Source: Desulfurococcales archaeon (lineage in GTDB: Archaea; Thermoproteota; Thermoprotei_A; Sulfolobales; Acidilobaceae). From it: 64,000 nucleotides of DNA. The DNA is taken from assembly GCA_015521705.1 (NCBI GenBank), contig WANR01000036.1, forward strand, positions 84,763 through 148,762. Direction: 5' to 3'. Each line of letters opens with the position of its first letter. Position 1 is the first letter of the stretch. Of the stretch, positions 1 to 8,550 are shown piece by piece. The notes below the pieces were generated by a model. That model was not told the origin of the DNA and searched no databases. It saw only the letters and a program-made list of their open reading frames with translations. Position numbers and translations under genes: made by a program.

Positions 1-681
1 TGCCTCCTCGTATATGTCGTCTCCAGACCATGGGGGCACCACTATGTTAGCCATGTTCCTGTAGGCGCCTATCTGGCTTGGGTACCCTGTTCCCGGGTAA
101 ATCGTGCTGGGATCCTGGTGTATATCTATGTGGTAGACCCGACTTGAGTTCCAAAGTATTTCCTGCGACCCATTGCCGTGGTGGAGGTCGAAGTCTAGGA
201 CAGCGACTCTACCTCTCCCAGATAGTAGCTTTGCTAGGGTAGCTGCTGTATTGAAGACACAGAAGCCCAGTGTAGGGGCACCCATGGCTGGGCCTTTAAG
301 CCCAGCATGATGACCCGGAGGCCTACCTAGGATCACTATGCTCGCTTCCTCGATAGACTCCAGGGCCTCTACTATAGATGACGAAAGCGCCTCAACAGCC
401 TTCATGGTTCCGGGAGAGATGTAGGTATCCGGGTCTATGAACTCCACGCTAGAAGCCCTACGCATCTTGTCTAGAAGCCACTCAACGTAGCCCTGTTCGT
501 GGGCTTTAGCGAAGACACCCAGGTCTGGGGGTGAGCTCGGCCTAGAGATGTCTAGCCTCCCAGAGAACTCTTTCAGAACCGCTAAAACGGTTTCTAGCCT
601 CTCAGGATTCTCTATGTGCTCGTGAGGGTACGGGTCGTGAAGCACGAACTCCTCTGCATATAGTACCTTAATCGCCAACAC
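1..681 (-). CDS. Histone deacetylase family protein (partial, C-terminus beyond window)
   Basis: The minus-strand frame stays open from a GTG at 681 to the left edge, so about 227 residues are visible and the C-terminus is missing. The translation contains RPPGHHA, then a segment reading GFCVFNTAA and DFDLHHGNGSQE, which are the zinc and active-site motifs of the HDAC / acetoin utilisation (AcuC) / acetylpolyamine amidohydrolase superfamily. The N-terminus reads as a short beta strand followed by HDPYPHEHIENPERL, the usual family opening. A TGAGG element lies about seven bases ahead of the GTG; a TTG at 678 is the next choice. Substrate (protein lysine or small acetylated amine) cannot be told from sequence alone. 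Confidence 0.85.
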   Translation of the reverse strand, partial: MLAIKVLYAEEFVLHDPYPHEHIENPERLETVLAVLKEFSGRLDISRPSSPPDLGVFAKAHEQGYVEWLLDKMRRASSVEFIDPDTYISPGTMKAVEALSSSIVEALESIEEASIVILGRPPGHHAGLKGPAMGAPTLGFCVFNTAATLAKLLSGRGRVAVLDFDLHHGNGSQEILWNSSRVYHIDIHQDPSTIYPGTGYPSQIGAYRNMANIVVPPWSGDDIYEEA

Positions 682-869
682 GCCCAAGCCTCAGTGATGC
701 GGGGCAGGCCTCATCTGGATCAGGCGTCTCAGGGGTTCCTCTTCACAGGCCCTGTGTGCACGCCTCCATTCCCATCTCATTGAATACCAGGATTAAAAGC
801 TTTCCAGTTACTTGCCTTTGATCCTTTCATGAGACATAGGGTTGCCAGAAACCTGGCATCACTCTTTAG

Positions 870-1736
870 CTACTCTTTGGCCTTAAGGCTTTCCCTATTA
901 TTAGTGATGTAGATGTAGAGGGACTCCTCCTGTAGCTCGTAGGCCTTCGAGGGTCTAGCCAGTGTCATCATGTACAGGACTCTTTCGTTCTCGCTTGCCC
1001 CAATGATCATTTTAATCCTGTCATCGTAAAAGGCTCCTATAGCTACTGTTGCCAGGCCCATCGCAGTAGCTTGGAGATAGACGTTCTGAGAGGCGTGGCC
1101 TACCTCGATCCAGACATACCTTTCCCCTCTCTTTCCATACCTCTTCGTTGTCCTCTCGAATACGGCTGTGAATACAAGGTTAACTGGGGCCTCGAGGATC
1201 CATTCCTGTTCCAGGGCCGACTCGTACAGGTCTCTTATGAGGTCTCCCTTCTTGACGATTCTCAGCGTGTGTGAGTAGGGGTCATACTTATACGAGCCAG
1301 GCTCCATAAACCCGCCTTCGGGTGTGGCTACGCCATTCCTGCCAATAACTGCATAAACCTCTAGGGGATACGTGGCTCCAGCGCTTGGCGTTGTCTTGAA
1401 CCCGTACCTGGTCTCCGTGACGCCGTACGCTGCCCAAAGTATTTGGGATAGTTCATGAAGGGTGATTGGCGCATCCGTGTATTCCCTTATGGACCTCCTA
1501 TTGGCGAGGGCCCTCTCCACACTAGTATCGCCGTCTAGCGAAGGCATCGGCAGGTACACGAGGGAACCCTTGACAGAATATTCTACTCCACCATATATCC
1601 TCTCCTCCAGAAGAACCCGGCTACGCCTCCTATAGCTTAGAGGAATACCTATCAGCGAGGCTAGCGAGATAAGTGTGGCAAGCGAGAACAGCCTCAGAAA
1701 AGTCCTCCTAGAAACCAAGCCCCCGAACCCCGGCAC
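870..1736 (-). CDS. SagB/ThcOx-type nitroreductase with Tat signal
   Basis: This 288-residue protein starts with a twin-arginine export signal: SRRTFLRLF at residues 9-17, followed by a hydrophobic run to about residue 33. The rest is a flavin nitroreductase domain of the SagB/ThcOx type, with NRRSIREYTD near residue 79, the SAGATYPLE segment, and the EVGHASQNVYLQATAMGL segment typical of the FMN-binding core. Family members oxidise or reduce substrates with FMN; SagB proteins make azoles in peptides, but many archaeal relatives are of unknown role. No partner cyclodehydratase (YcaO) gene is visible nearby, so azole formation is not supported. The folded flavoprotein would be exported and probably anchored at the outer face of the membrane. 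Confidence 0.8.
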   Translation of the reverse strand: MPGFGGLVSRRTFLRLFSLATLISLASLIGIPLSYRRRSRVLLEERIYGGVEYSVKGSLVYLPMPSLDGDTSVERALANRRSIREYTDAPITLHELSQILWAAYGVTETRYGFKTTPSAGATYPLEVYAVIGRNGVATPEGGFMEPGSYKYDPYSHTLRIVKKGDLIRDLYESALEQEWILEAPVNLVFTAVFERTTKRYGKRGERYVWIEVGHASQNVYLQATAMGLATVAIGAFYDDRIKMIIGASENERVLYMMTLARPSKAYELQEESLYIYITNNRESLKAKE

Positions 1737-1884
1737 CTATCCCCATTGCTTAGAATACATGCTAGAAGTGTTATAGGTTACACTACAAGACCAATAAGGT
1801 GCCTCCACAACACTGAACACTCTCTCCGGGAATTGTTAGCAAGACAAGGCAACTCCGTGGACTAGAACATAGGTGTGAGAGCCT

Positions 1885-2202
1885 TCACTCCAATAACTCC
1901 TGGATAGCGGTAGAGAGCCTTCCAGCAGCTTTTTCTATAGAAGACCTTACCTCTGCTATAAGGGACTTAATGTCCTCCGACTTGGCTATTCTGCCGGCCT
2001 CCTTCAAACGGACTATAGCGTATAGAAGCACTTCGTTGGCGTTTAGGAGGGCTATGGAGTCCCTGTAGTTGTCATCCATTTTTGAAGTGCTTCTCTCCGA
2101 TAAGCACTCTACATGCACAGCTCCTAGGGAGGCTACGAATGTGAATCTCTGCCCTTCAATGACTTCCCCACCACATATCCCGCATACCCACTTCTTGGAC
2201 AT
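1885..2202 (-). CDS. DUF2175 family protein
   Basis: A 105-residue protein with an N-terminal zinc-ribbon-like knuckle (WVCGICGGEV, then HVECL) and a helical C-terminal half. This matches the archaeal DUF2175 family, whose function is not known. A TATA-like GCCTTTAAAT lies at 2221-2230 on the minus strand, about 24 bases ahead of the ATG at 2202, so the transcript probably starts at or next to the start codon. It follows gatE in the same direction across a gap of about 90 bases, but its own promoter argues for separate transcription. Confidence 0.7.
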   Translation of the reverse strand: MSKKWVCGICGGEVIEGQRFTFVASLGAVHVECLSERSTSKMDDNYRDSIALLNANEVLLYAIVRLKEAGRIAKSEDIKSLIAEVRSSIEKAAGRLSTAIQELLE

Positions 2203-2220
2203 GCAACGACCACCCGGGCC

Positions 2221-2230
2221 ATTTAAAGGC
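2221..2230 (-). promoter_or_regulatory. TATA box for the DUF2175 gene
   Basis: GCCTTTAAAT on the minus strand, centred about 24 bases ahead of the ATG at 2202. This is the distance expected for an archaeal core promoter whose transcript has almost no leader. Confidence 0.5.
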
Positions 2231-2292
2231 TTAAAGACTCATTTAAATCGCTTCAAGTCCCCCGGCAATGAGGGCACAAGAGGGTGGCCAGG

Positions 2293-4218
2293 TTAACTAT
2301 TTGCGCCTAGCAGTTCTTCGAGTTTTTCTCTTACAAGCCTTGCAACAGTCCTGCCCTCTATTTTTCCTCTAAGCTCTTTCATGGCCAGGCCCATGGCTAT
2401 GTTGAACGCCTTGGATCCCTTGGCCTTCAATACATCGATGTTATCACGCAGTATTTTCTCTATTATGCTTGAAGCCTCCTCCACCCCCATCTTTCCAAGG
2501 CCTAGGTCTTTCACTAGGTCTTCAACGTTTGCCTGTGGATTCATGGCTATGGCCGTTACTAGCTTTTCGAAGGCCTCCTTAGCTATGCGCCCCTCCGCTA
2601 TTAGCGAGATCACTTTCTCGAGTTTTTCGTCTGGTATCGAGTCCACGTCAACCCCTTCACCTCTGAGCCCTCTCAGTTGGACGACGAAGAGAGATACGAT
2701 GGTCTTAGCGGGTAGCTTATCGCCGTATCTATATATAAGCCTTTCTATAAGGTCAAACCTTAGATCCCTAATGGCTTGCTCAGCAAGTCCTCTGGCGAGC
2801 CCATACGTCTCGACCAGCTTCTCTAGCTTTACCGGTAAAGGCTCTGGCTTCATCTTTTCGGCCTCCCTGATCATGTCCTCTGTGACTCTTATCGGCGGTA
2901 TGTCTGTCTCTGGATACATGCGGGCACTCCCAGGCCTTGGTCTCATGTAGAACGTCGTTCCATCCTCTCGTGCACCGCGAGTCTCTTCGGGGACGCCTTT
3001 GAGAGCCTCTAGAGCCCTGTCTCTCACAGCCTTCAGGGCTTTGATAGCATTCTCTTCCTTGTCAGCTACGAGAACTATTGCGTCGCTATTCTTGTCAGCT
3101 CCTAGGAGCTCGTAGACCCTCTCCACCTCTCCCATGGAAATACCGTATCCCGGTAGCTCGTCGCTATGAAAGATCCCCCCAACGCCCCCCCAGAACCTGG
3201 CATAGTCTGCTAGCTCTGTCCCAAATCTCCTGCCAGGCATGACCTCTCTCCCGAGAAGGCCCTTGAAGCCTCTAAGCCTCAGGGCGTATACCTTGCCCCC
3301 CCTGTCCAACGTCTTTCTTATTATCTTGGACTTTGTCTCCCTAAAGACTCCTGTAACGTCTCTTGGCTCTTCTTGGAGGCTTCCCGGGTCGATCCCTCTT
3401 CTAGCGAGCTCGTCTCTTACCTCTAGGAGGGCCAGCTGCCTCCTGACCTCGTTTTCAATAACTTTTGGTATCAAATCGAGCCTTTGAACCCCCTTGATCT
3501 CCGTCTTGGCGCCGCCCTCGATACTTACGTTAAGGTCCTGCCTTATAGTACCTATCCCCCTCTTGACCCTGCCCATGAGTCTTAGCTGTCTACCTATAGC
3601 TTCTGCGACCTCCCTGGCTTCTTCAGGGCTGCTTATCACCGGGGCGGTGGCTATCTCTATTAAGGGTATCCCCAGCCTATCCAACCTATAGCTTATTACC
3701 TTCCCGCGTTCCCCCATCTTCCTCGAAGCGTCCTCCTCGACGACTATGGTCTCGAGGGGGATTTTCTTGTCGTGGGAGACCCATAGGTGCCCACCAAGAC
3801 CTATAACGGCTGTTCTCTGGAACCCGCTTGTGTTACTCCCATCTATAACGACTTTCCTCATAACGTGGATCTCGTCTGGTATCCAGGCCTCTACGCTCAG
3901 GGCGAAAGCCAACGCTATGAGCAGGGCCTCCCTGTTAAGAGGGTGAGGGGGCTCTTCGTCTGCCTCGACAAGGCAGCTGTGAAGCAGTGGTGCCTGGTAC
4001 TCGTATGCTCTACCCTTTCTCCACTCGAATAGCGCAGCTATATCAACGTCGCCTAGCTCGCTCCTCGTGGGCCTAAGCCTCCTTATGAAGGAGTCATGCT
4101 CGGCTTCCACGAGGTCTGCGGGGCAGTTGCAGAAGAGTTTGTGTTTTGTGTCTAGTTGCTGGTGGATCTCCAGCCCCACCTTTAGGCCCAGCTTTTTATA
4201 GTCAAGCTTTTCCCCCAT
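2293..4218 (-). CDS. gatE: Glu-tRNA(Gln) amidotransferase subunit E
   Basis: GatE (641 residues) activates Glu charged on tRNA(Gln) and transfers ammonia to it, giving Gln-tRNA(Gln) in the archaeal indirect pathway. The N-terminus LGLKVGLEIHQQL and the following CNCP, and later YPETDIPPI, are hallmark GatB/GatE motifs. The middle third (about 280-410) is the AspRS-like insertion that separates GatE from GatB, and the last 150 or so residues form the helical YqeY-like tRNA-binding tail. Length is normal for the family. The gene overlaps the end of gatD by 17 bases, and a GAGGTGG ribosome binding site inside gatD sits just ahead of its ATG, so the two subunits are translated from one message. 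Confidence 0.97.
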   Translation of the reverse strand: MGEKLDYKKLGLKVGLEIHQQLDTKHKLFCNCPADLVEAEHDSFIRRLRPTRSELGDVDIAALFEWRKGRAYEYQAPLLHSCLVEADEEPPHPLNREALLIALAFALSVEAWIPDEIHVMRKVVIDGSNTSGFQRTAVIGLGGHLWVSHDKKIPLETIVVEEDASRKMGERGKVISYRLDRLGIPLIEIATAPVISSPEEAREVAEAIGRQLRLMGRVKRGIGTIRQDLNVSIEGGAKTEIKGVQRLDLIPKVIENEVRRQLALLEVRDELARRGIDPGSLQEEPRDVTGVFRETKSKIIRKTLDRGGKVYALRLRGFKGLLGREVMPGRRFGTELADYARFWGGVGGIFHSDELPGYGISMGEVERVYELLGADKNSDAIVLVADKEENAIKALKAVRDRALEALKGVPEETRGAREDGTTFYMRPRPGSARMYPETDIPPIRVTEDMIREAEKMKPEPLPVKLEKLVETYGLARGLAEQAIRDLRFDLIERLIYRYGDKLPAKTIVSLFVVQLRGLRGEGVDVDSIPDEKLEKVISLIAEGRIAKEAFEKLVTAIAMNPQANVEDLVKDLGLGKMGVEEASSIIEKILRDNIDVLKAKGSKAFNIAMGLAMKELRGKIEGRTVARLVREKLEELLGANS

Positions 4219-5569
4219 GGTACCACCTCGGGTAGAGCCTCACGTGGTGTCTGTAACCTATCTCGCCAGCTAGATTTGAGGTCATGAGTTTTCTGATCTC
4301 GCCTAAATCTCTTGTCCTTGCAAGGACCCATGAAAGCTTGACGTAAGCGGTCTCTGGGATCATGTCCTCGACGGGTATGACGCCTGCCTCCAGCATCTTT
4401 CTACCAGTACTGTAAACGTTTAGGTTGACCCTGCCGAAGAGGGTCTGGCTGGCAACAACTACGGGGATCCCCTCTTCGACGGCCCTCCTAATAGCTTTTA
4501 TAGCATCAGTTGATACGTGGCCGAAGCCTGTCCCCTCGATCACTATCCCATGAAACCCCTTATCTATTAGCGTTTCCAGTATCTCGGCTATGGGGCCCGG
4601 GTAGTGTTTAACATACGCCACCTTATCGTCGAAACCATTGTCAACCACCAAGCCCTGGCTCTTCCTCCGCCTATACTCGTTATCCAGGATCTCTATCTTG
4701 CCAGAGTCTGGGTAGATCTTGGCCAGTGGTAGAGCGTTTATGGACTGGAAAGCGTCGCGCCTGCTGGTATGCATCTTCCTGACCCTGACGCCTCTATGGG
4801 CAAGAGAGTAGGTGTCACCTGTCTCTCCATGCATGACGACAACCACCTCAGAGAAGGGAGCCTTGGCTGCAACTATAACCGCGGATAATAGGTTAAACGC
4901 TGCATCGCTCGACGGCCTATCACTACTCCTCTGGGCCCCCACAAAAGCCACAGGTACCGGGAGCCCTCGGTGAAATGCAAAGCTTAGGGCAGCGGCTGTG
5001 TAGGACATCGTGTCTGTCCCATGAGCTACTACAACTCCCGAAACACCGCTCTCTATTTTTCTCGCTACAGCGTCAACTATCCTCTCCCACATCCACGGCT
5101 TCATTTCCTCGCTCAGGACAGAGAATACCTCCTCGACCTCTATACTAGCATAGTTAAGAACCTCGGGAACGGCTAGCAATACTTCCTCCTGGCTCATGCT
5201 AGGCTTCACAGCCCCTGTCTCGTAGTCGACTCTACTAGCAATGGTTCCCCCAGTGCCTAGTATAGAGACTAGAACCCTTGAAGGTGGCGAGGGCTCCTTT
5301 TCAAGCAGCGATACAGGGGCCCCTATAGGTCCTCTCTTGGCAGACCTCCCCACGATCTCGACCTTCTCGATCCTACCAGCATGGATCCCAACATTATAGC
5401 CAGACCTCAGCTTCACCACCAACACGTTACTATCGCCGAGCTCGTATCTGGGAAGTATAACCCCCTCAATAGTGGTGCCATCGATAGTTAACACGCGTAC
5501 CCTGTCACCAGGCTCAGCTCCAATGCTTTCCAGGAGCTTCGACAGTTCTGCCCCATAACCTGCAACCAT
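4202..5569 (-). CDS. gatD: Glu-tRNA(Gln) amidotransferase subunit D
   Basis: GatD (455 residues) is the asparaginase-type subunit that frees ammonia from glutamine for GatE. Residues 1-80 or so form the small beta-barrel N-terminal domain; the L-asparaginase domain follows, with the catalytic GTGGTIAS at 105-112 and the second active-site motif AHGTDTMSY around 185. GTGFGH near residue 345 is part of the conserved C-terminal domain. It is the first gene of the gatD-gatE pair. This pair marks an archaeon that lacks a conventional glutaminyl-tRNA synthetase (general knowledge of the family). Confidence 0.97.
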   Translation of the reverse strand: MVAGYGAELSKLLESIGAEPGDRVRVLTIDGTTIEGVILPRYELGDSNVLVVKLRSGYNVGIHAGRIEKVEIVGRSAKRGPIGAPVSLLEKEPSPPSRVLVSILGTGGTIASRVDYETGAVKPSMSQEEVLLAVPEVLNYASIEVEEVFSVLSEEMKPWMWERIVDAVARKIESGVSGVVVAHGTDTMSYTAAALSFAFHRGLPVPVAFVGAQRSSDRPSSDAAFNLLSAVIVAAKAPFSEVVVVMHGETGDTYSLAHRGVRVRKMHTSRRDAFQSINALPLAKIYPDSGKIEILDNEYRRRKSQGLVVDNGFDDKVAYVKHYPGPIAEILETLIDKGFHGIVIEGTGFGHVSTDAIKAIRRAVEEGIPVVVASQTLFGRVNLNVYSTGRKMLEAGVIPVEDMIPETAYVKLSWVLARTRDLGEIRKLMTSNLAGEIGYRHHVRLYPRWYHGGKA

Positions 5570-5809
5570 CCAGTAACCACCGACTTCTAGCTCCCGTTAT
5601 ATCAGAGCTGCTATGCCAGTTAATTTTACTATCTTCATTACAGATGGTATCTAGTCACGGAAAAACGTTGGCATCCCCATCCTGAAGCCGCAGGGCCGTC
5701 CCATCAGTAGAATTGAGCCTTAGTGGCGGTCTCACTGGCCTATTCGCTGAAACATTAGCGCAGATAAATAGCCTCCTCCCTCCATAGTAGTCGATGGTGT
5801 ATAGAGTCA

Positions 5810-6163
5810 ATGGCATCAGCGATAATTGTCCAGTCAACGGTTCTATTCTCGGGGATCCTATTGATGCCGTTAGCCTACCTAGCTGGTATATCTGGCTTCT
5901 GTATGAAGAACCCAGACTTGGTGGGGGAGCTCACCCTGGGACTCCTATCTGACTACGGCCTCTGCTCTTATATACACCTGGACGCCATACCTTTAGCGGT
6001 TACCATTGTGGCTGTTGTCCACGTAGTTTTCACCTTAGAGACGCTGCGCTATAAATTGTCCGGAGCAGGGCTGGCCTATAAGATCTTGTACAAGACTTTA
6101 CTTCTAGCAAGCATGGCTCTCGGCGTCCACATAGTAGCTGTGGCCCTGCTACTTTATCTCTAA
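5810..6163 (+). CDS. Small membrane protein of unknown function
   Basis: This 117-residue frame encodes three clear hydrophobic helices, at about residues 3-28, 55-77 and 92-117, joined by short loops. Histidines lie inside or next to the second and third helices (HLDAIPL, VHVVF, GVHIV), which would allow heme or metal binding, but that is only a guess; I do not recognise the family. It starts at an ATG about 20 bases after a plausible transcription start (TATA-like GATAAATAG near 5761-5771). It ends close to the converging tRNA-Arg gene. Real coding status is likely because of the regular membrane pattern, but not certain. Confidence 0.5.
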   Translation: MASAIIVQSTVLFSGILLMPLAYLAGISGFCMKNPDLVGELTLGLLSDYGLCSYIHLDAIPLAVTIVAVVHVVFTLETLRYKLSGAGLAYKILYKTLLLASMALGVHIVAVALLLYL

Positions 6164-6184
6164 GCAAAGATACAGAGAAGCCAG

Positions 6185-6286
6185 TGGCGGGCCCGCCGGG
6201 ATTTGAACCCGGGACCACCGGCTTGCCCCGCGCAGGCTATTAACGCTTAGAAGGCCGGCGCCCTGTCCTGGCTAGGCCACGGGCCC
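6185..6286 (-). tRNA. tRNA-Arg(TCT) with intron; CCA encoded
   Basis: Minus strand. The acceptor arms GGGCCCG and CGGGCCC pair fully. The anticodon stem CCGGC/GCCGG encloses the loop CTTCTAA, giving anticodon TCT. The loop is interrupted by about 24 bases (6224-6247) placed after position 37, the usual archaeal intron site, removed by the splicing endonuclease at a bulge-helix-bulge. The T arm is CCGGG-TTCAAAT-CCCGG. The discriminator is G, and CCA follows in the DNA (6185-6187). Confidence 0.95.
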
Positions 6287-6412
6287 TTCCTGGGATCACT
6301 CAATGCATCCCCGAGGTATATTATTTTTCCCCCCTTATGTGCTTTAGCTTTGCGGCTTCATGATTTATTAGTACTTGACCAGCCCTGATACCTTACCGGT
6401 GTCTGGAAAAGG

Positions 6413-6952
6413 ATGTATAGGCAGGATTTTAACTTGATAATAACCCATTTGCCTGGGTATGAGTCTAAGAGGGCTGTGATCTATCTTCTCAGGGATTTAG
6501 GCCTATGGATAGTAGATTCCAGGCCAAACATCGTAGTAGCTAGAACCTGGGATGACCCTGTTAAGGCGGCTCACAGGCTTAAAGAGGCGGTGTCCGAGTC
6601 AGGGTATGTCCCCATACTCAGGATAATCCCGGTCAGAAGGGTTACAAACCCGTATGTGGATGCTGTTAGAGAAGCTGTCCACGCCGAGCTGAGAAAGGCT
6701 GGCGAGGGGAGCTTTGCCATAAGACTAGACGGCTACCTGTATGACGATAATGGGAGGTTAATGCACAGGATGGACTCCATACGCTTTATAGCTGAGGGCG
6801 TAGATAGGAAAGTGGATCTTTCTGATCCTGACATTCTTGTCTATATAAAGGTTGTGAGGGTTAAGGGCAGGTATATGGCTGGGATCTACGTGGGAATCCC
6901 AGGTAATATCATATCTCTAGCCAAGGAAAAACTGGAGGGCATGGAAAGGTAG
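6413..6952 (+). CDS. THUMP-domain protein (Tan1-like)
   Basis: A 179-residue protein whose N-terminal part (ITHLPGYESKRAV, residues 10-22) and C-terminal THUMP region (SDPDILVYIKVVRVKGRYMAGIYVG, here from about 138) resemble the archaeal relatives of yeast Tan1, an RNA-binding partner in N4-acetylcytidine formation on tRNA. There is no catalytic domain, so it probably acts as a tRNA-binding adaptor. The ATG is preceded by GGAAAAGG. A GATTTATTAG element about 45 bases upstream may be the TATA box. The assignment to Tan1 function is inference; the THUMP fold is well supported. Confidence 0.75.
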   Translation: MYRQDFNLIITHLPGYESKRAVIYLLRDLGLWIVDSRPNIVVARTWDDPVKAAHRLKEAVSESGYVPILRIIPVRRVTNPYVDAVREAVHAELRKAGEGSFAIRLDGYLYDDNGRLMHRMDSIRFIAEGVDRKVDLSDPDILVYIKVVRVKGRYMAGIYVGIPGNIISLAKEKLEGMER

Positions 6953-7089
6953 AGCTGTGTGTTGGCCTATGAAGCTCCACGGTAATTAGCAGTCTAAGCT
7001 CAACAGGCATGGAACAGCAGGTAAACCAATATATTTGTCCACGACACGTCCAAAACTCTCATGGGTGACTATAGACGGGGAACTCTGAA

Positions 7090-8550
7090 TTGCTTAGACT
7101 CTTCGGGACAGCAGGGATCAGGGGCCCTTACCTTGAAAGTATTACGCCGGAGCTGGCCTACAGGATAGGGCTAGCAGTGGCGAGCTACATTGGCGGCAAG
7201 GGGTCGTCCTGCGTAGGCCACGATGTTAGAACCACGAGCCCCCTCCTAGCCTACATGGCTGCCGCGGGCTTGATGGCAGGGGGCGTGGACTCCATATACC
7301 TGGGGCTTGTTGCCACGCCCATAGTAGCTTATTCTGTGCCTCACACGAAGAGTTCGTCAGGCATAGTGATAACTGCTAGCCATAACCCTCCCCAAGATAA
7401 TGGGATCAAGGTTTTCGATGGGAGCGGGATGGAGTACACAGTAGCCATGGAGGAGGATCTAGAAAAGATAATATTTGAGGGAGACTCTGATAGGATGCAT
7501 GCTCCATGGGATAAAGTGGGGAGGCTAGTCTTTGCCCCTGAGCTCCAGGAGGATTACATAAGGGATCTTGTCTCAGTCATGAGCGTGAGTAGCCCAAAAC
7601 TCGGCCTCAAGATAGCAGTAGACTGTGCAAACGGGGCTGCGAGTGAGGTGACTCCCAGGCTCCTAAGAAGCATTGGGGTCGAGAGGGTTGTCAGTGTAAA
7701 CTGTCACCAGGACGGGTTTTTCCCAGGCAGGCATCCAGAGCCAAGGCCTGACGTCCTCTATGAGTACCAGAAAATACTAGATCCCATGAGCCTCCATGGC
7801 CTCCTAGCCCATGACGGCGACGCTGACAGGCTGTCAATGATAGTGCCTGGCTGGGGTTTCGTGAAGCAAGACCTACTTATAGCCCTCTATGCCGCGTGGA
7901 AGCTGAGGGATTCCAAGGGAGATGTCATTGTTTCCGTAGACGTGGGCTTAGAGGTAGAAGAAGTGGTAGAGAGACTGGGCGGCAAGATAGTGAGGGCTAA
8001 GCTTGGCAAGCAACACGAAAAACTTAAAGAACTCGGCAGTAGGGCAGTCCTAGCTGCGGAGCCGTGGAAACTGATAGACCCCTCCTGGGGTCCCTGGGTT
8101 GACGGGATCTACCAGGCAGCTCTTCTCTCGAAGATTTCTCTGGAGACGGGTCTAAGGCCTATAGACCTCATAAGATCGCTACCCTTCTATCCCTCGGCCC
8201 GCCTATCGATCAAGTTTTCTAATGATAGGGACAAAAAACTGGTGTACCAAAAGTCTAGGGACGAACTGAGAGAAAAACTGGTGACCGAGGGCGTTAATGT
8301 ACTGGACATCGATGGTCTCAGGGTACAGATGGAGGACGGTTCCTGGGTCTTACTAAGAGCTAGTGGGACGGAGCCAAAGGTAAGGATCTATGCGCAGTCG
8401 CGCGACCCGAAAAAGCTCATAGAAATGGTAGAAACTGCCAAGGCTATAGTTCTTGGCAAGGCTAAAAGCCTAGAAGCTAGAGTCATGGGAATCGAAGAAT
8501 ATGTGGATGACAGACCGCCTAGGCCGGGATCTCTGGAGAGTGTTTTCTAA
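7090..8550 (+). CDS. Phosphohexomutase (phosphoglucosamine/phosphomannomutase family)
   Basis: This 486-residue alpha-D-phosphohexomutase interconverts hexose 6- and 1-phosphates. It starts with LFGTAGIRG; the phosphoserine loop is ITASHNPPQDNG near residue 95; the magnesium loop is HDGDADRL near 245; and the phosphate-binding loop near the C-terminus is RASGTEPKVRIYAQ. These four elements are complete, so the enzyme should be active. Glucosamine, mannose or glucose specificity cannot be decided by eye. Translation starts at a TTG directly at the conserved N-terminus. The gene runs tail-to-tail into the next one, overlapping it by 32 bases. Confidence 0.92.
   Translation: MLRLFGTAGIRGPYLESITPELAYRIGLAVASYIGGKGSSCVGHDVRTTSPLLAYMAAAGLMAGGVDSIYLGLVATPIVAYSVPHTKSSSGIVITASHNPPQDNGIKVFDGSGMEYTVAMEEDLEKIIFEGDSDRMHAPWDKVGRLVFAPELQEDYIRDLVSVMSVSSPKLGLKIAVDCANGAASEVTPRLLRSIGVERVVSVNCHQDGFFPGRHPEPRPDVLYEYQKILDPMSLHGLLAHDGDADRLSMIVPGWGFVKQDLLIALYAAWKLRDSKGDVIVSVDVGLEVEEVVERLGGKIVRAKLGKQHEKLKELGSRAVLAAEPWKLIDPSWGPWVDGIYQAALLSKISLETGLRPIDLIRSLPFYPSARLSIKFSNDRDKKLVYQKSRDELREKLVTEGVNVLDIDGLRVQMEDGSWVLLRASGTEPKVRIYAQSRDPKKLIEMVETAKAIVLGKAKSLEARVMGIEEYVDDRPPRPGSLESVF

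Noticed and set aside
2381..2950. A 189-codon frame opposite gatE (plus strand)
   Set aside because: Its Ser/Pro-rich product is the mirror of gatE; no start signal and no recognisable domain.
5655..5837. A 60-codon minus-strand frame between gatD and the small membrane protein gene
   Set aside because: It has no start signal and its product shows no protein-like pattern; part of it overlaps a better supported frame.
6030..6218. A 62-codon minus-strand frame
   Set aside because: It runs into the tRNA-Arg gene and has no features of a protein.
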